Assembly: GCF_014237835.1 (NCBI RefSeq)
Contig: NZ_JACJVI010000008.1
Coordinates: forward strand, 62,001 to 126,000
Origin: Rhizobium sp. AQ_MP
GTDB taxonomy: Bacteria; Pseudomonadota; Alphaproteobacteria; Rhizobiales; Rhizobiaceae
DNA length: 64,000 nt
Direction of reading: 5' to 3'
Shown: one piece after another, positions 55,925 through 63,512 of the stretch
How positions within the stretch are numbered: position 1 is the stretch's first letter
How the letters are laid out: each line of letters begins with the position of its first letter
The notes under the pieces: model-generated
Databases searched by the model: none
What the model was told of the DNA's origin: nothing
The model's input: the letters and a program-made list of their open reading frames with translations, nothing else
Program-made: the position numbers and the translations under genes

Positions 55925-57876
55925 GCTTCATTTCCCTTCATGCCACTGTCTGCCTTTCCCGAATAACCGCGAGGCGTGTAAACCCAGGTCTTTCCGTCGC
56001 CTGTTGTCACCGTCCGGCTCTCCGACGAGCCGACCACCACGACAGTCAGCATATCGACATCGTCGACGTTCAATTCGCCCAGCGGCACGGTGCGGACGTT
56101 TTCGCCCTCGCGGCCGAGATTGGTGGCGAGGATCACCGGGGTCGTCGCCGGGCGATATTTCAGCAATTCGTCGCGGGCATAAGCGAGCTGCGTGCGGCGC
56201 TTCATCGAGACCGGATTGTAGAAGGCGATGACGAAATCCCCCTCGCCCGCCGCCTTCACCCGGCGCTGGATATGCTCCCAGGGGGTCAGAAGATCCGAAA
56301 GCGAGATGGTGCAGAAATCATGACCGAGCGGCGCGCCGATTCGCGCGGCGGCAGCCTGCAGGGCGGAGATGCCCGGCGAGACCTGCACTTCGATGCGGCT
56401 TGCGGCATCGGTAATGCCGCCCTTGTCGAAGAGTTCGAACACCAGCGTCGCCATCGCGTAGATGCCCGCATCGCCAGAGCAGACCAACGCCACGGTCTTT
56501 CCCTCACCGGCCAGCTCCATGGCATGCACGACGCGCGCCTCTTCCTTGCCGAGATCGAAATCGTGACGCGTCTTGCCGTCGGCCAGGGACCCAAGCAGGT
56601 CGAGATAGAGCGAGTAGCCGACGAGATCGGTGGAGACTGCAACCATGCGCGAGACCTCCGGCGACCGCCAGCCTTCCGAACCCGGACCGATGCCGACGAC
56701 GAACAGCGTGCCGCGGGCACGGCCAATGGTATCAGGGTCGACGATGTCGGCAGCCCTGGCGATGGCGGCCGTTGCGCCTTTCGACTTGATCTTTTCGACC
56801 ACAAGCTCGCCCGCAGCGCTGACAGCCGCCAATGCTGCCCCTTCCGCCACGCCATGGCAGCCGACTTCGGCGAAGACCACTTCGGAGGGGTTCTTCAGAC
56901 GCGGCGCCTCGGCTTCGAGCGTGGCTGCCGTGAAGAAACGGGCCGGCACGCCGAAATGGGTGGCCACCGCATGGATCGCCGTCTCATCCGCCTTCAGGTC
57001 GATCGAGCAGACGGCCGCCAGGCTTTCCCTCGCGAAACCACCCTTTGCGAGCGCTTCCTCCGCCAAGGCAATCGCCTCTTCCGGCTTTGCATGGCGCTCG
57101 CAGCCCATGCCGAGCACCAGCGTCTTCGGATGATAGACGAGTTCCAGCTCGCCTGCGGATTTCTGTTGGTCGGTCACGGAGAGCGTCACGCGGGCCTCTT
57201 GTTGAAATGGAAGTCTTGATTGGATGAGCCAGGCGGCGATCCCCCCTCTCCCCGCCTGCGGGGAGAGGGTTGGGGTGAGGGGCAGGTCAAGCGCGGCGGT
57301 GTGCTGCAGCCCCTCATCCGCCCTTCGGGCACCTTCTCCCCGCAGGCGGGGAGAAGGAAGCTCGAGCCGGGCGCCCGCCCCCGCGACAAGCTCGGCCATG
57401 ACGGCCTTGGCCTTGTCAGGATTGGCAAGCACATAACCATGAGGCGGCTGATCGAGCGCCACGCCAAATTTCAGATCGCCGGCTGTGGTGATCGCGGCAT
57501 GCGCGCCAAGGGAGGAGGCAATTTGCCTCGCCAAATCATTGGCGCCGTAGTGACCGCCGAGCAGTGGCACAACGGAGGATCCGTCGTCGGCAACGGCGAG
57601 CACCGGAGGCTCGGTGTGTTTATCGGAGAGCAGCGGGGCGAGCAGCCGGATCAGAGCACCAGAGGCCATGACGGCAACGATCGGCCGGCCTGCGGCAAAC
57701 AGCGTCTGGAGATGATCCTTGGCAGAGGCAAAACGAACATCAGCCTCAGCGACACGCAAGGCGGCACCATGCAATTCGCCGCCGATGTCCTCCGCTATGC
57801 GGCGCCCAAGGGAAGCGGCTGATGCACTGAGGATGACGACAGCGGGTGTGACCGGAGATGCGAAGACAGGTGTCAT
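55921..57876 (-). CDS. cobJ: CbiG-CobJ fusion: precorrin-3B C17-methyltransferase with N-terminal CbiG/CobE domain
   Basis: A 651-residue protein, much longer than CobJ alone (about 250). Residues about 10-170 form the CbiG N-terminal domain (AVMASGALIRLLAP, GGHYGANDLA). Residues about 245-380 form the CbiG C-terminal/CobE domain (LVLGMGCERHAKPEEAIALA). Residues about 393-640 are CobJ (TLFVVGIGPGSEGWRSPEVS, CSGDAGIYAMATLV, FYNPVSMKRR). Between the first two domains, residues about 173-212 are repeat-derived (see the repeat entry at 57241-57360). CobJ makes precorrin-4 with CobG product as substrate. The ATG overlaps cobI. Confidence 0.93.
   Translation of the reverse strand: MTPVFASPVTPAVVILSASAASLGRRIAEDIGGELHGAALRVAEADVRFASAKDHLQTLFAAGRPIVAVMASGALIRLLAPLLSDKHTEPPVLAVADDGSSVVPLLGGHYGANDLARQIASSLGAHAAITTAGDLKFGVALDQPPHGYVLANPDKAKAVMAELVAGAGARLELPSPRLRGEGARRADEGLQHTAALDLPLTPTLSPQAGRGGIAAWLIQSRLPFQQEARVTLSVTDQQKSAGELELVYHPKTLVLGMGCERHAKPEEAIALAEEALAKGGFARESLAAVCSIDLKADETAIHAVATHFGVPARFFTAATLEAEAPRLKNPSEVVFAEVGCHGVAEGAALAAVSAAGELVVEKIKSKGATAAIARAADIVDPDTIGRARGTLFVVGIGPGSEGWRSPEVSRMVAVSTDLVGYSLYLDLLGSLADGKTRHDFDLGKEEARVVHAMELAGEGKTVALVCSGDAGIYAMATLVFELFDKGGITDAASRIEVQVSPGISALQAAAARIGAPLGHDFCTISLSDLLTPWEHIQRRVKAAGEGDFVIAFYNPVSMKRRTQLAYARDELLKYRPATTPVILATNLGREGENVRTVPLGELNVDDVDMLTVVVVGSSESRTVTTGDGKTWVYTPRGYSGKADSGMKGNEA
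57241..57360 (-). repeat. RIME-like palindromic repeat translated in-frame inside cobJ
   Basis: A 120-base segment (40 codons) encodes the low-complexity stretch from PSPRLRGEGARRADEG to LTPTLSPQAGRGG. It contains two perfect palindromes, 57244-57269 (arms CCCTCTCCCCG/CGGGGAGAGGG) and 57332-57357 (arms CTTCTCCCCGC/GCGGGGAGAAG), a GCCC-TTC-GGGC motif, and an outer GTGAGGGGC/GCCCCTCAT inverted pair. This matches the structure of the Rhizobiales intergenic mosaic element RIME. The same element stands intergenically at 58639-58758. Confidence 0.85.
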
Positions 57877-58613
57877 GCGGCTCCGCTTCCAAGCTTTTTG
57901 GCAAGTGCCGGATGCCAGCGCTCGTCGCCCTTGTAGATCAGGATCATCGAGAAATAGGGCGCAGTGCCCTCTACCACCTCGGCAAGCGGTATGAGCTTCT
58001 GTTCGGCAAGGCTGACGCGCTCCGCATAACCGGCCTGCGCTGTCAGGCCCAGGCTTTCGATCAGCGCGCGGATCCGGGCGAAATGCCGGCCGAGCTTGAT
58101 GATGGCAACGGCGCCAGAGGCCTCGATCCGTGCGGCGAGTTCGTCATCCGAGAGAGGTCCCGGCAGCACTGTCAGGACGTCGTTGCGGGCCGCGAGCGGA
58201 CGACCGAGACCCGCGGCGGCCGCCATCATCGAGGAGACACCCGGCACGACCTCTGTCGGATACCGGTCGGCAAGCCGCTCGAAGAGATACATGAAGGAGC
58301 CGTAGAAGAAGGGGTCGCCCTCGCAGAGCACGGCGACATCGGAGCCGGCATCGAGATGATGCGACAGCGTCTCTGCGGCTTTCGTGTAGATGTCCTGGGC
58401 CGGAAAGCGCTCGACGCGCATCGGCACGATGATCGGCACTTCCAGTTGGGCGGCGGTCAGATAGGGAGCCGCGATCTGGCGGGCAAAGCTCGGGCCGGTA
58501 TCGGGCGCCGGATAGGCCACGACCGGGCAGCTCGTCAGGATGCGATGCGCCTTCAGCGTCATCAGTTCCGGATCGCCGGGGCCGAGACCGAGGCCATAGA
58601 GTTTACCAGTCAT
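57873..58613 (-). CDS. cobI: Precorrin-2 C20-methyltransferase CobI
   Basis: CobI methylates precorrin-2 to precorrin-3A. The 246-residue tetrapyrrole methylase has GLGLGPGDPELMTLKAHRIL at the N-terminus, VLCEGDPFFYGSFMYLFERL in the middle, and GVSSMMAAAAGLGRPLA. The ATG lies after a 157-base gap that contains a RIME-like repeat. The stop overlaps the CobJ start as ATGA. Confidence 0.95.
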   Translation of the reverse strand: MTGKLYGLGLGPGDPELMTLKAHRILTSCPVVAYPAPDTGPSFARQIAAPYLTAAQLEVPIIVPMRVERFPAQDIYTKAAETLSHHLDAGSDVAVLCEGDPFFYGSFMYLFERLADRYPTEVVPGVSSMMAAAAGLGRPLAARNDVLTVLPGPLSDDELAARIEASGAVAIIKLGRHFARIRALIESLGLTAQAGYAERVSLAEQKLIPLAEVVEGTAPYFSMILIYKGDERWHPALAKKLGSGAA

Positions 58614-58638
58614 GTGGACTGCTCCCGAATGTTTAGGT

Positions 58639-58758
58639 GCCCCTCATCCCCCTGCCGGGACCTTCTCCCCGTGTACGGGGAGAAGGCGGCACGACGTCGG
58701 CCACGATGGCCTTCTCCCCGCCTGCGGGGAGAAGGTGCCCGAAGGGCGAATGAGGGGC
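58639..58758. repeat. RIME-like palindromic repeat between cobL and cobI
   Basis: A 120-base element with outer inverted GCCCCTCAT/ATGAGGGGC ends and two perfect internal palindromes. The first is 58661-58686 and the second 58710-58735, both with CTTCTCCCC/GGGGAGAAG arms. It fills most of the 157-base gap between cobL (stop 58771) and cobI (start 58613). It is of the same type as the copy translated inside cobJ. Confidence 0.85.
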
Positions 58759-58770
58759 CAAGTCGCAATG

Positions 58771-60012
58771 TCATGCGCCCTCCCCCTTTACGACCGTCCA
58801 AATCGTAACAGGCATCAGCGACTTCCAGCCGCAATAGCGGCCGACCGGGGCGGCGCGTGCTACCTGAATTCGGGAGAGATCACCACCGTGGCGGCTGCGA
58901 AGCTCGACAAGCTTGGCCTCGCCTTCGATCGTTACAGCGTTGGCGACCAGACGCCCGCCGGGGGCAAGTGCTGCCCAGCAGGCTTCAAACAGTCCCTCGC
59001 CGCTGATACCGCCGCCGATGAAGATGACGTCCGGGGTCTTCAAACCCGCGAGAACGACCGGCGCTTCGCCGTCGACGATTTCAAGATCGGGCACGCCGAG
59101 GATTTCGGCATTCTCGCGGATCATCGCCAGCCGTTCGGGCTTGGCCTCGATCGCAATCGCCCTGGTCCCCATGCCTGATCGCATCCATTCAATCGCAATC
59201 GAGCCGCAGCCGGCGCCGACATCCCAGAGGCGGGCATTGGGGAAGGGCGCAAGCTGGGCCAGCGTTGCCGCCCGGATCTCGCATTTGGTGAGCTGTCCGT
59301 CGTGGCGAAAGGCCTCGTCGGGGAGACCGGGCACGGGTGCCAGCAATGGCCCGTCCCAGGCGCAGTCGATGGCCAGCGTGTTGAAATCCGAGATATCGGG
59401 GCAGGTCTCGGCCATTTCCAGCGCGGTCATGCGCAGTAAACGCTCTTTCGTGCCGCCCATATGTTCGAGCACATGCAGAACGGAGGCGCCAAAGCCGCGC
59501 TCGGCGAGCAGCACGGCAGCGGCCTGCACGGTCGATGCATCTGAGGTCAGAGCCAGGATACGAGCGCGCGGCATGACATGCCGGTTGAGGAAGGCGAGCG
59601 GGCGGCCATGCAGCGAGATCTGCGTCACCGACTGCAGCGGCCAGCCAAGCCGTGCGGCAGCAAGCGAAAAGGCCGACGGGCTCGGCAGCACGAACATCTC
59701 TTCGGCGGCGACATAGCGCCTGAGTGTCGCGCCGATGCCGAAATGCATAGGGTCACCGGTGGCGAGCACCGTGACCGGCGTGCCGCGCAGTTTCAGGATT
59801 TCGGACAGAGTCTCGCGGAAACCCGCACCCCAGGTGAGGATGCGCTTGAGATCCGGCAGGCTCGATCCGTCGATGACCGCATCCAACCGCTCGCCGATGA
59901 CGAGCGTTTCCGCCTGCCAGACGATCGCCTGGGCCTCAGGCGTCAGGCTTTCGAGCCCGTTGTCGCCGATGCCGATGATGGTGAGCCAGGGGGTGTGGGC
60001 CGCGTCAGACAT
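58771..60012 (-). CDS. cobL: Precorrin-6Y C5,15-methyltransferase (decarboxylating) CobL
   Basis: CobL methylates C5 and C15 and decarboxylates precorrin-6Y. The 413-residue protein is a fusion of CbiE (about 8-205, LTIIGIGDNGLESLTPEA, VLATGDPMHFGIG) and CbiT (about 225-400, LWDVGAGCGSIAIEWMRSG SAM site). The ATG at 60012 is used; the frame extends upstream to 60069 through cobH. It overlaps the cobH stop by 8 bases. Confidence 0.95.
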   Translation of the reverse strand: MSDAAHTPWLTIIGIGDNGLESLTPEAQAIVWQAETLVIGERLDAVIDGSSLPDLKRILTWGAGFRETLSEILKLRGTPVTVLATGDPMHFGIGATLRRYVAAEEMFVLPSPSAFSLAAARLGWPLQSVTQISLHGRPLAFLNRHVMPRARILALTSDASTVQAAAVLLAERGFGASVLHVLEHMGGTKERLLRMTALEMAETCPDISDFNTLAIDCAWDGPLLAPVPGLPDEAFRHDGQLTKCEIRAATLAQLAPFPNARLWDVGAGCGSIAIEWMRSGMGTRAIAIEAKPERLAMIRENAEILGVPDLEIVDGEAPVVLAGLKTPDVIFIGGGISGEGLFEACWAALAPGGRLVANAVTIEGEAKLVELRSRHGGDLSRIQVARAAPVGRYCGWKSLMPVTIWTVVKGEGA

Positions 60013-60649
60013 TGGTCCCGAGCCCTCCCGCCAGGGCATTGACGGCGGCCGATGCCATGGCCGAGCCACCCCGGCGACCGCGCACCGCGATATAGGGAAT
60101 GCCCCTGGAATCGGCGATCAATTCGTCCTTGCTTTCGGCGGCTCCGACGAAGCCAACGGGAAAACCGAGGATGATCGCCGGCTTCGGCGCGCCGGCGTCG
60201 ATGCGCTCCAGCAAACGGAATAGCGCCGTCGGCGCATTGCCGACCGCGACCACTGCACCTGCCAGATGTTCATCCCAGAGGTCCACCTGGGCAGCGGAGC
60301 GGGTATTGCCGATTTCGTCCGCCTTCGGCCGCACGCGCTCGTCATTCAATAGGCAGAGGATCTGGTTGTCGACCGGCAACAAGCGGCGGATCACGCCGTG
60401 GCGGACCATCTCGACATCGACCAGAACCGGCGCACCCCTTTCCAGCGCTGCGGCACCGGCCTCGAAAGCGCCTTCGGACCAGCTGACATCATCGGCGAGA
60501 TCGACCATGCCGCAGGCATGGATGAGGCGGATGACCAGCGGCTGGAGGACCGTCGGGAAGCGGTCTAGGGACGCTTCGTCGCGGATGGTGGCGAAGGACT
60601 GGCGATAGATTTCGGCGGGGTCGCGGATGTAGTCGAGGGAGGCAGTCAT
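60005..60649 (-). CDS. cobH: Precorrin-8X methylmutase CobH
   Basis: CobH moves the C11 methyl to C12, giving hydrogenobyrinate. The 214-residue protein has DYIRDPAEIYRQSFATI at the N-terminus, the catalytic His in RLIHACGMVD (about residue 44), and GNAPTALFRLLE and GFPVGFVGAAESK towards the C-terminus. The ATG at 60649 overlaps the stop of the upstream gene as ATGA. It is the first corrin-ring gene after the uncharacterised protein in the cluster order. Confidence 0.95.
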   Translation of the reverse strand: MTASLDYIRDPAEIYRQSFATIRDEASLDRFPTVLQPLVIRLIHACGMVDLADDVSWSEGAFEAGAAALERGAPVLVDVEMVRHGVIRRLLPVDNQILCLLNDERVRPKADEIGNTRSAAQVDLWDEHLAGAVVAVGNAPTALFRLLERIDAGAPKPAIILGFPVGFVGAAESKDELIADSRGIPYIAVRGRRGGSAMASAAVNALAGGLGTNV

Positions 60650-61761
60650 GCGGAACACCCCCCTCTGTCGCTGCGCGACATCTCCCCCACAAGGGGGGAG
60701 AGTGGGTTGTGCCGTGTGGCGGCCTCAGCGACAGTCGCAGAACTGGTGAATGTGCCAGCAGTCGGGGTTGAACCAGGAACATCAGAGGCTGCCTCGGGAG
60801 CCACCACAGTCCGCTCTCCCCCCCTGTGGGGGAGATGGCCGGCAGGCCAGAGGGGGGTATCCCCAACCGCGACATCCAGTTCTCGATGCCCGATCCCAAG
60901 CACCCAGCCCTCCTCGGCAAGCGATGTCGCGACCTCCTCATCTGATAGCATCGGCGGGCGATCGAGCAGCGTTGCAAGCCGCCCATCCGCATCGAAGCGA
61001 GCGAAAGCCTCGGCGACAGTACGAACCTGCGCCTGGTCCTTCACCTCGTCCCGTGAGGTCAGCGTAAAGAGCGAGGGATAGATCTCTGCAAAGACGATCG
61101 GCTTCTCGAAAGTCGTGCCAAAGCCTGTCTCGAAGGGCCAGACGGCGACGTGTTCACCATGGCCACTCTCATTCAGGAAGCGCGAAAGCCGTGCGATCCC
61201 GAGCAATGTCTGGCTGCCGACGGAACCGTTGTAGCTCAGTTGCCAGACGGATTTCGCCCCCTTGGCGAACTGCTCAGAGCGGCGGAAGGCGAGCGGAGCC
61301 TCTGTCGGGGCGGTCGGCTTTTTGTCGGAGAGATCGGCATAGACATGCTGATGCGGCCGTCCCCAGAAGCGCGGCTCGCCGGCAAAATAGGTGGCGTTCC
61401 AGCGCGAGGCGAGATCGAAGCGATTGTTGCGGTTATCCTCGCTATCCTCGATTTCGTCCGCGATCTTGCGCCACAGGTCACGCCAGTGTGGCTCCCCCGT
61501 CAGCCGCTCTGCGGTGCCGGCCGGATAGCCGAATGCGAAGTCGAAGCCGCAAAGCAGGCGTTGGCCTTCAGCGACCGCTGCGCTGACCACGTCCTCAAGC
61601 CGATGCATGAAGGCGTGGCGGGTCGAAAAATTTTCGATCCATTCGATCGCATGACCATCGCTCTCGCGCCGGGCGAGGCACGCCCAGAGTGAGTTCTTGC
61701 CGGTTACCGGTTGCCCGGCCCCCGACCAGTCGACGATCAGGATGCGATCGAAGAGCGGCAT
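60646..61761 (-). CDS. Uncharacterised protein in the cobalamin cluster, with a repeat-derived C-terminus
   Basis: A 371-residue protein that I cannot assign with confidence. The N-terminal ILIVDWSGAGQPVTGKNSLW and LLCGFDFAFGYPAG suggest an RNase H-like (DUF429-type) fold, which is inference. Residues about 1-295 look globular. The last 70 residues derive largely from two inverted repeat copies (60658-60702 and 60815-60858), for example PLWPAGHLPHRGGE and NPLSPLVGEMSRSD. The gene is followed by cobH in an ATGA overlap and preceded by cbiX, whose stop lies at its start. It may have lost its original stop codon through the repeat. Confidence 0.75.
   Translation of the reverse strand: MPLFDRILIVDWSGAGQPVTGKNSLWACLARRESDGHAIEWIENFSTRHAFMHRLEDVVSAAVAEGQRLLCGFDFAFGYPAGTAERLTGEPHWRDLWRKIADEIEDSEDNRNNRFDLASRWNATYFAGEPRFWGRPHQHVYADLSDKKPTAPTEAPLAFRRSEQFAKGAKSVWQLSYNGSVGSQTLLGIARLSRFLNESGHGEHVAVWPFETGFGTTFEKPIVFAEIYPSLFTLTSRDEVKDQAQVRTVAEAFARFDADGRLATLLDRPPMLSDEEVATSLAEEGWVLGIGHRELDVAVGDTPLWPAGHLPHRGGERTVVAPEAASDVPGSTPTAGTFTSSATVAEAATRHNPLSPLVGEMSRSDRGGCSA
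60658..60702 (+). repeat. Inverted repeat copy A (about 45 bases)
   Basis: It begins CCCCCCTCTGTCGC and includes ATCTCCCCCACA followed by GGGGGGAGAG. It is near-identical to the complement of copy B at 60815-60858. It overlaps the 3' end of the uncharacterised gene. Confidence 0.8.
60815..60858 (-). repeat. Inverted repeat copy B (about 44 bases)
   Basis: On the minus strand it begins CCCCCCTCTGGCC, includes ATCTCCCCCACA and ends GGGGGGGAGAG, differing from copy A at few positions. The two copies are inverted and about 110 bases apart, so they could form a long RNA hairpin. Confidence 0.8.
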
Positions 61762-63152
61762 TACTTTTTCTTCTGCATCGACTTTGGCCCCAGCGGATGA
61801 TCCGCATGGGGGTAAGGCGCGTGGTGATGATGGTGGTCGTGGCCATGCGCATGGCCATGGTCATGTCCGTGATCATGACCATGATGATGGTGGCCGTGAT
61901 CATGGTCATCATGGTGGTGATGGTGCCCATGGTCGTGCGCATGGTTGTGGTCATGTCCATGATCATGGTCGTGGTGACCGCAGCCGCAGTTCGGTCCATG
62001 CTCGTGATGGGCTGCCTTGCCCGAGGACGGCGCGTCCATCACGGCCTGCAGATCGGAATCCGGCGTCTTGTCCTTGAGGCCGGCATATTTGCCGCCGAGC
62101 GTTAAGGACGGCGCATAGTCGAATGCTGGCTCGACCGGCACGGGCTTCAACGGTGCCGGTTCTGCATGGCTGTGCACGGGGGTCCAGGGAAGGCCGTGCT
62201 CGCGACAGAAATCGGGATCGCGGCAGGAAGCATCGCAATCGCCCTTGCAGGGACAGTTTTCCAGGCCGCCGCCAATGCCTTCGACATGGTGGTGGTGGCT
62301 TTCCTGCGGCTGGCCGACATCGGCTTCGAAGCCAAGCACCTGTTCGCGATACTTGCACATCTGGCAGTTCATCACCGCCGCACCTTCAAGGATCTCCTTG
62401 ACCCGATCCTGGAAGGCATCGAGGACCAGCGGGTGGTCGTTCAAATAGCTCGCCTTGACGAACTGGATCTCCGGATGCCGCGCGGCCACCTCGTCGGTAT
62501 AGCTGTAGATGCGCTTCACCAGGACGCCGGTGAAGAGGAAATAGGGGAAGACGACGATGCGCTTGTATCCAAGCTTGGCGGCATGGGTCAGGCCCGGCTC
62601 GACCAGCGGGAAGGTGACGCCCGAATAGCAGGTCTCGCCCCAGCCGAAGCCCATGCCTTCCCAGAGCATGCGCATGACCTTGGTGGCGTTGGAGTTGGCA
62701 TCCGGATCGGACGAGCCGCGCCCCACGACCATCAGCAGCGTCTCGTGTTTATCGACGAAGCCGAGCGTTTCGTTCGCCTCGTCGACCGCCGTCTGGATGC
62801 GGTCACCGGCAGCACGGATCATCTTCAGGTCGATGCCGAGCTCGCGGCCGTAATTGATGACGAAATCCTTGTGCTGAGCCTGATAAGTGTTCAGCACCGA
62901 GGGGATGTCGTTCTTGGCGTGGCCTGCGGCAAAGAGCATGCCGGGAACCGCCAACACGCGGGTCACGCCCTGCTCGCGCAGGCTGTCGAGTCCGGCCGAA
63001 ATTACGGGATTGCAGAATTCGAGATAGCCGTACTCCACCGGCATATCGGGATTGCGGGCGCGCAGCGCTTCCGCGATCACGGCGAATTCCTTCGCTGCGT
63101 TCTGATTGCGGCTACCGTGGCCGCAGACCATGATTCCGAGTTTTTCCGCCAT
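61761..63152 (-). CDS. cbiX: Sirohydrochlorin cobaltochelatase CbiX (long form) with Fe-S motif and His-rich tail
   Basis: CbiX inserts cobalt into sirohydrochlorin. The 463-residue protein has two chelatase domains: the first with MVCGHGSRNQNAAKEF and a second metal-binding His in AAGHAKNDIP (residue 78), the second around LLMVVGRGSSDPDAN. It then has MNCQMC (261-266, the MXCXXC motif linked to a 4Fe-4S cluster in Bacillus megaterium CbiX), a Cys-rich stretch (ENCPCKGDCDASC region) and a tail (about 382-463) with roughly 37 His in HGHDHGHAHGHD-like repeats. The ATG at 63152 has GGAGG upstream; a frame to 63221 is not supported. Confidence 0.9.
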   Translation of the reverse strand: MAEKLGIMVCGHGSRNQNAAKEFAVIAEALRARNPDMPVEYGYLEFCNPVISAGLDSLREQGVTRVLAVPGMLFAAGHAKNDIPSVLNTYQAQHKDFVINYGRELGIDLKMIRAAGDRIQTAVDEANETLGFVDKHETLLMVVGRGSSDPDANSNATKVMRMLWEGMGFGWGETCYSGVTFPLVEPGLTHAAKLGYKRIVVFPYFLFTGVLVKRIYSYTDEVAARHPEIQFVKASYLNDHPLVLDAFQDRVKEILEGAAVMNCQMCKYREQVLGFEADVGQPQESHHHHVEGIGGGLENCPCKGDCDASCRDPDFCREHGLPWTPVHSHAEPAPLKPVPVEPAFDYAPSLTLGGKYAGLKDKTPDSDLQAVMDAPSSGKAAHHEHGPNCGCGHHDHDHGHDHNHAHDHGHHHHHDDHDHGHHHHGHDHGHDHGHAHGHDHHHHHAPYPHADHPLGPKSMQKKK

Positions 63153-63512
63153 GCGATAAAGGCCTCCCTGCTTCGTTTTACTTTCTGTACGAAGCGCCGG
63201 ACTTATCGCACCTTGCGGCACGGTCCATGGCCTTTGGGACAGCTCCGGAATTGGCCCCCGGATTGGGTCGGCCGCACCGGACTATTTCCAGCCTGTCGAA
63301 CAGGCGCCGTCGCACATTACCCTGAGCTTTATCGGAGGCTTATCGAACGGTCAAACCGGATTGCGGCGCTTTGTGTGACGGAAGCGCCAGTCCACAGAAT
63401 GTCCCGTGTGCGACCCGCGCGACATGCCCGTGAGGTTGCGAAGCGTCGGCGATTGGTCCACAAGGTCCTCACCTTCCCTGCCCGCGTTCACAACCGCACT
63501 TCGAGTCTCTCC
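63153..63512. other. Leader/intergenic region between cbiX and TSUP transporter
   Basis: A 360-base divergent region. On the cbiX side it has short inverted repeats (GCTTCGT/ACGAAGC near 63171-63197, GCCTG/CAGGC near 63291-63305) and blocks such as GTCCGGTGCGGC and AATTCCGGAGCTGTCCC. I do not find the conserved GCCCCCGCAACTGT block expected of a cobalamin riboswitch. No small gene is supported here. Confidence 0.5.

Noticed and set aside
61770-61975. GTGATCATG-rich direct repeats as a possible CRISPR-like array
   Set aside because: These are His codons of the CbiX tail; there are no spacers of constant length.
63222-63420. A cobalamin riboswitch on the minus strand upstream of cbiX
   Set aside because: Some blocks look similar, but the diagnostic CCGCAACTGT core is not found by eye; kept as a question in the findings.
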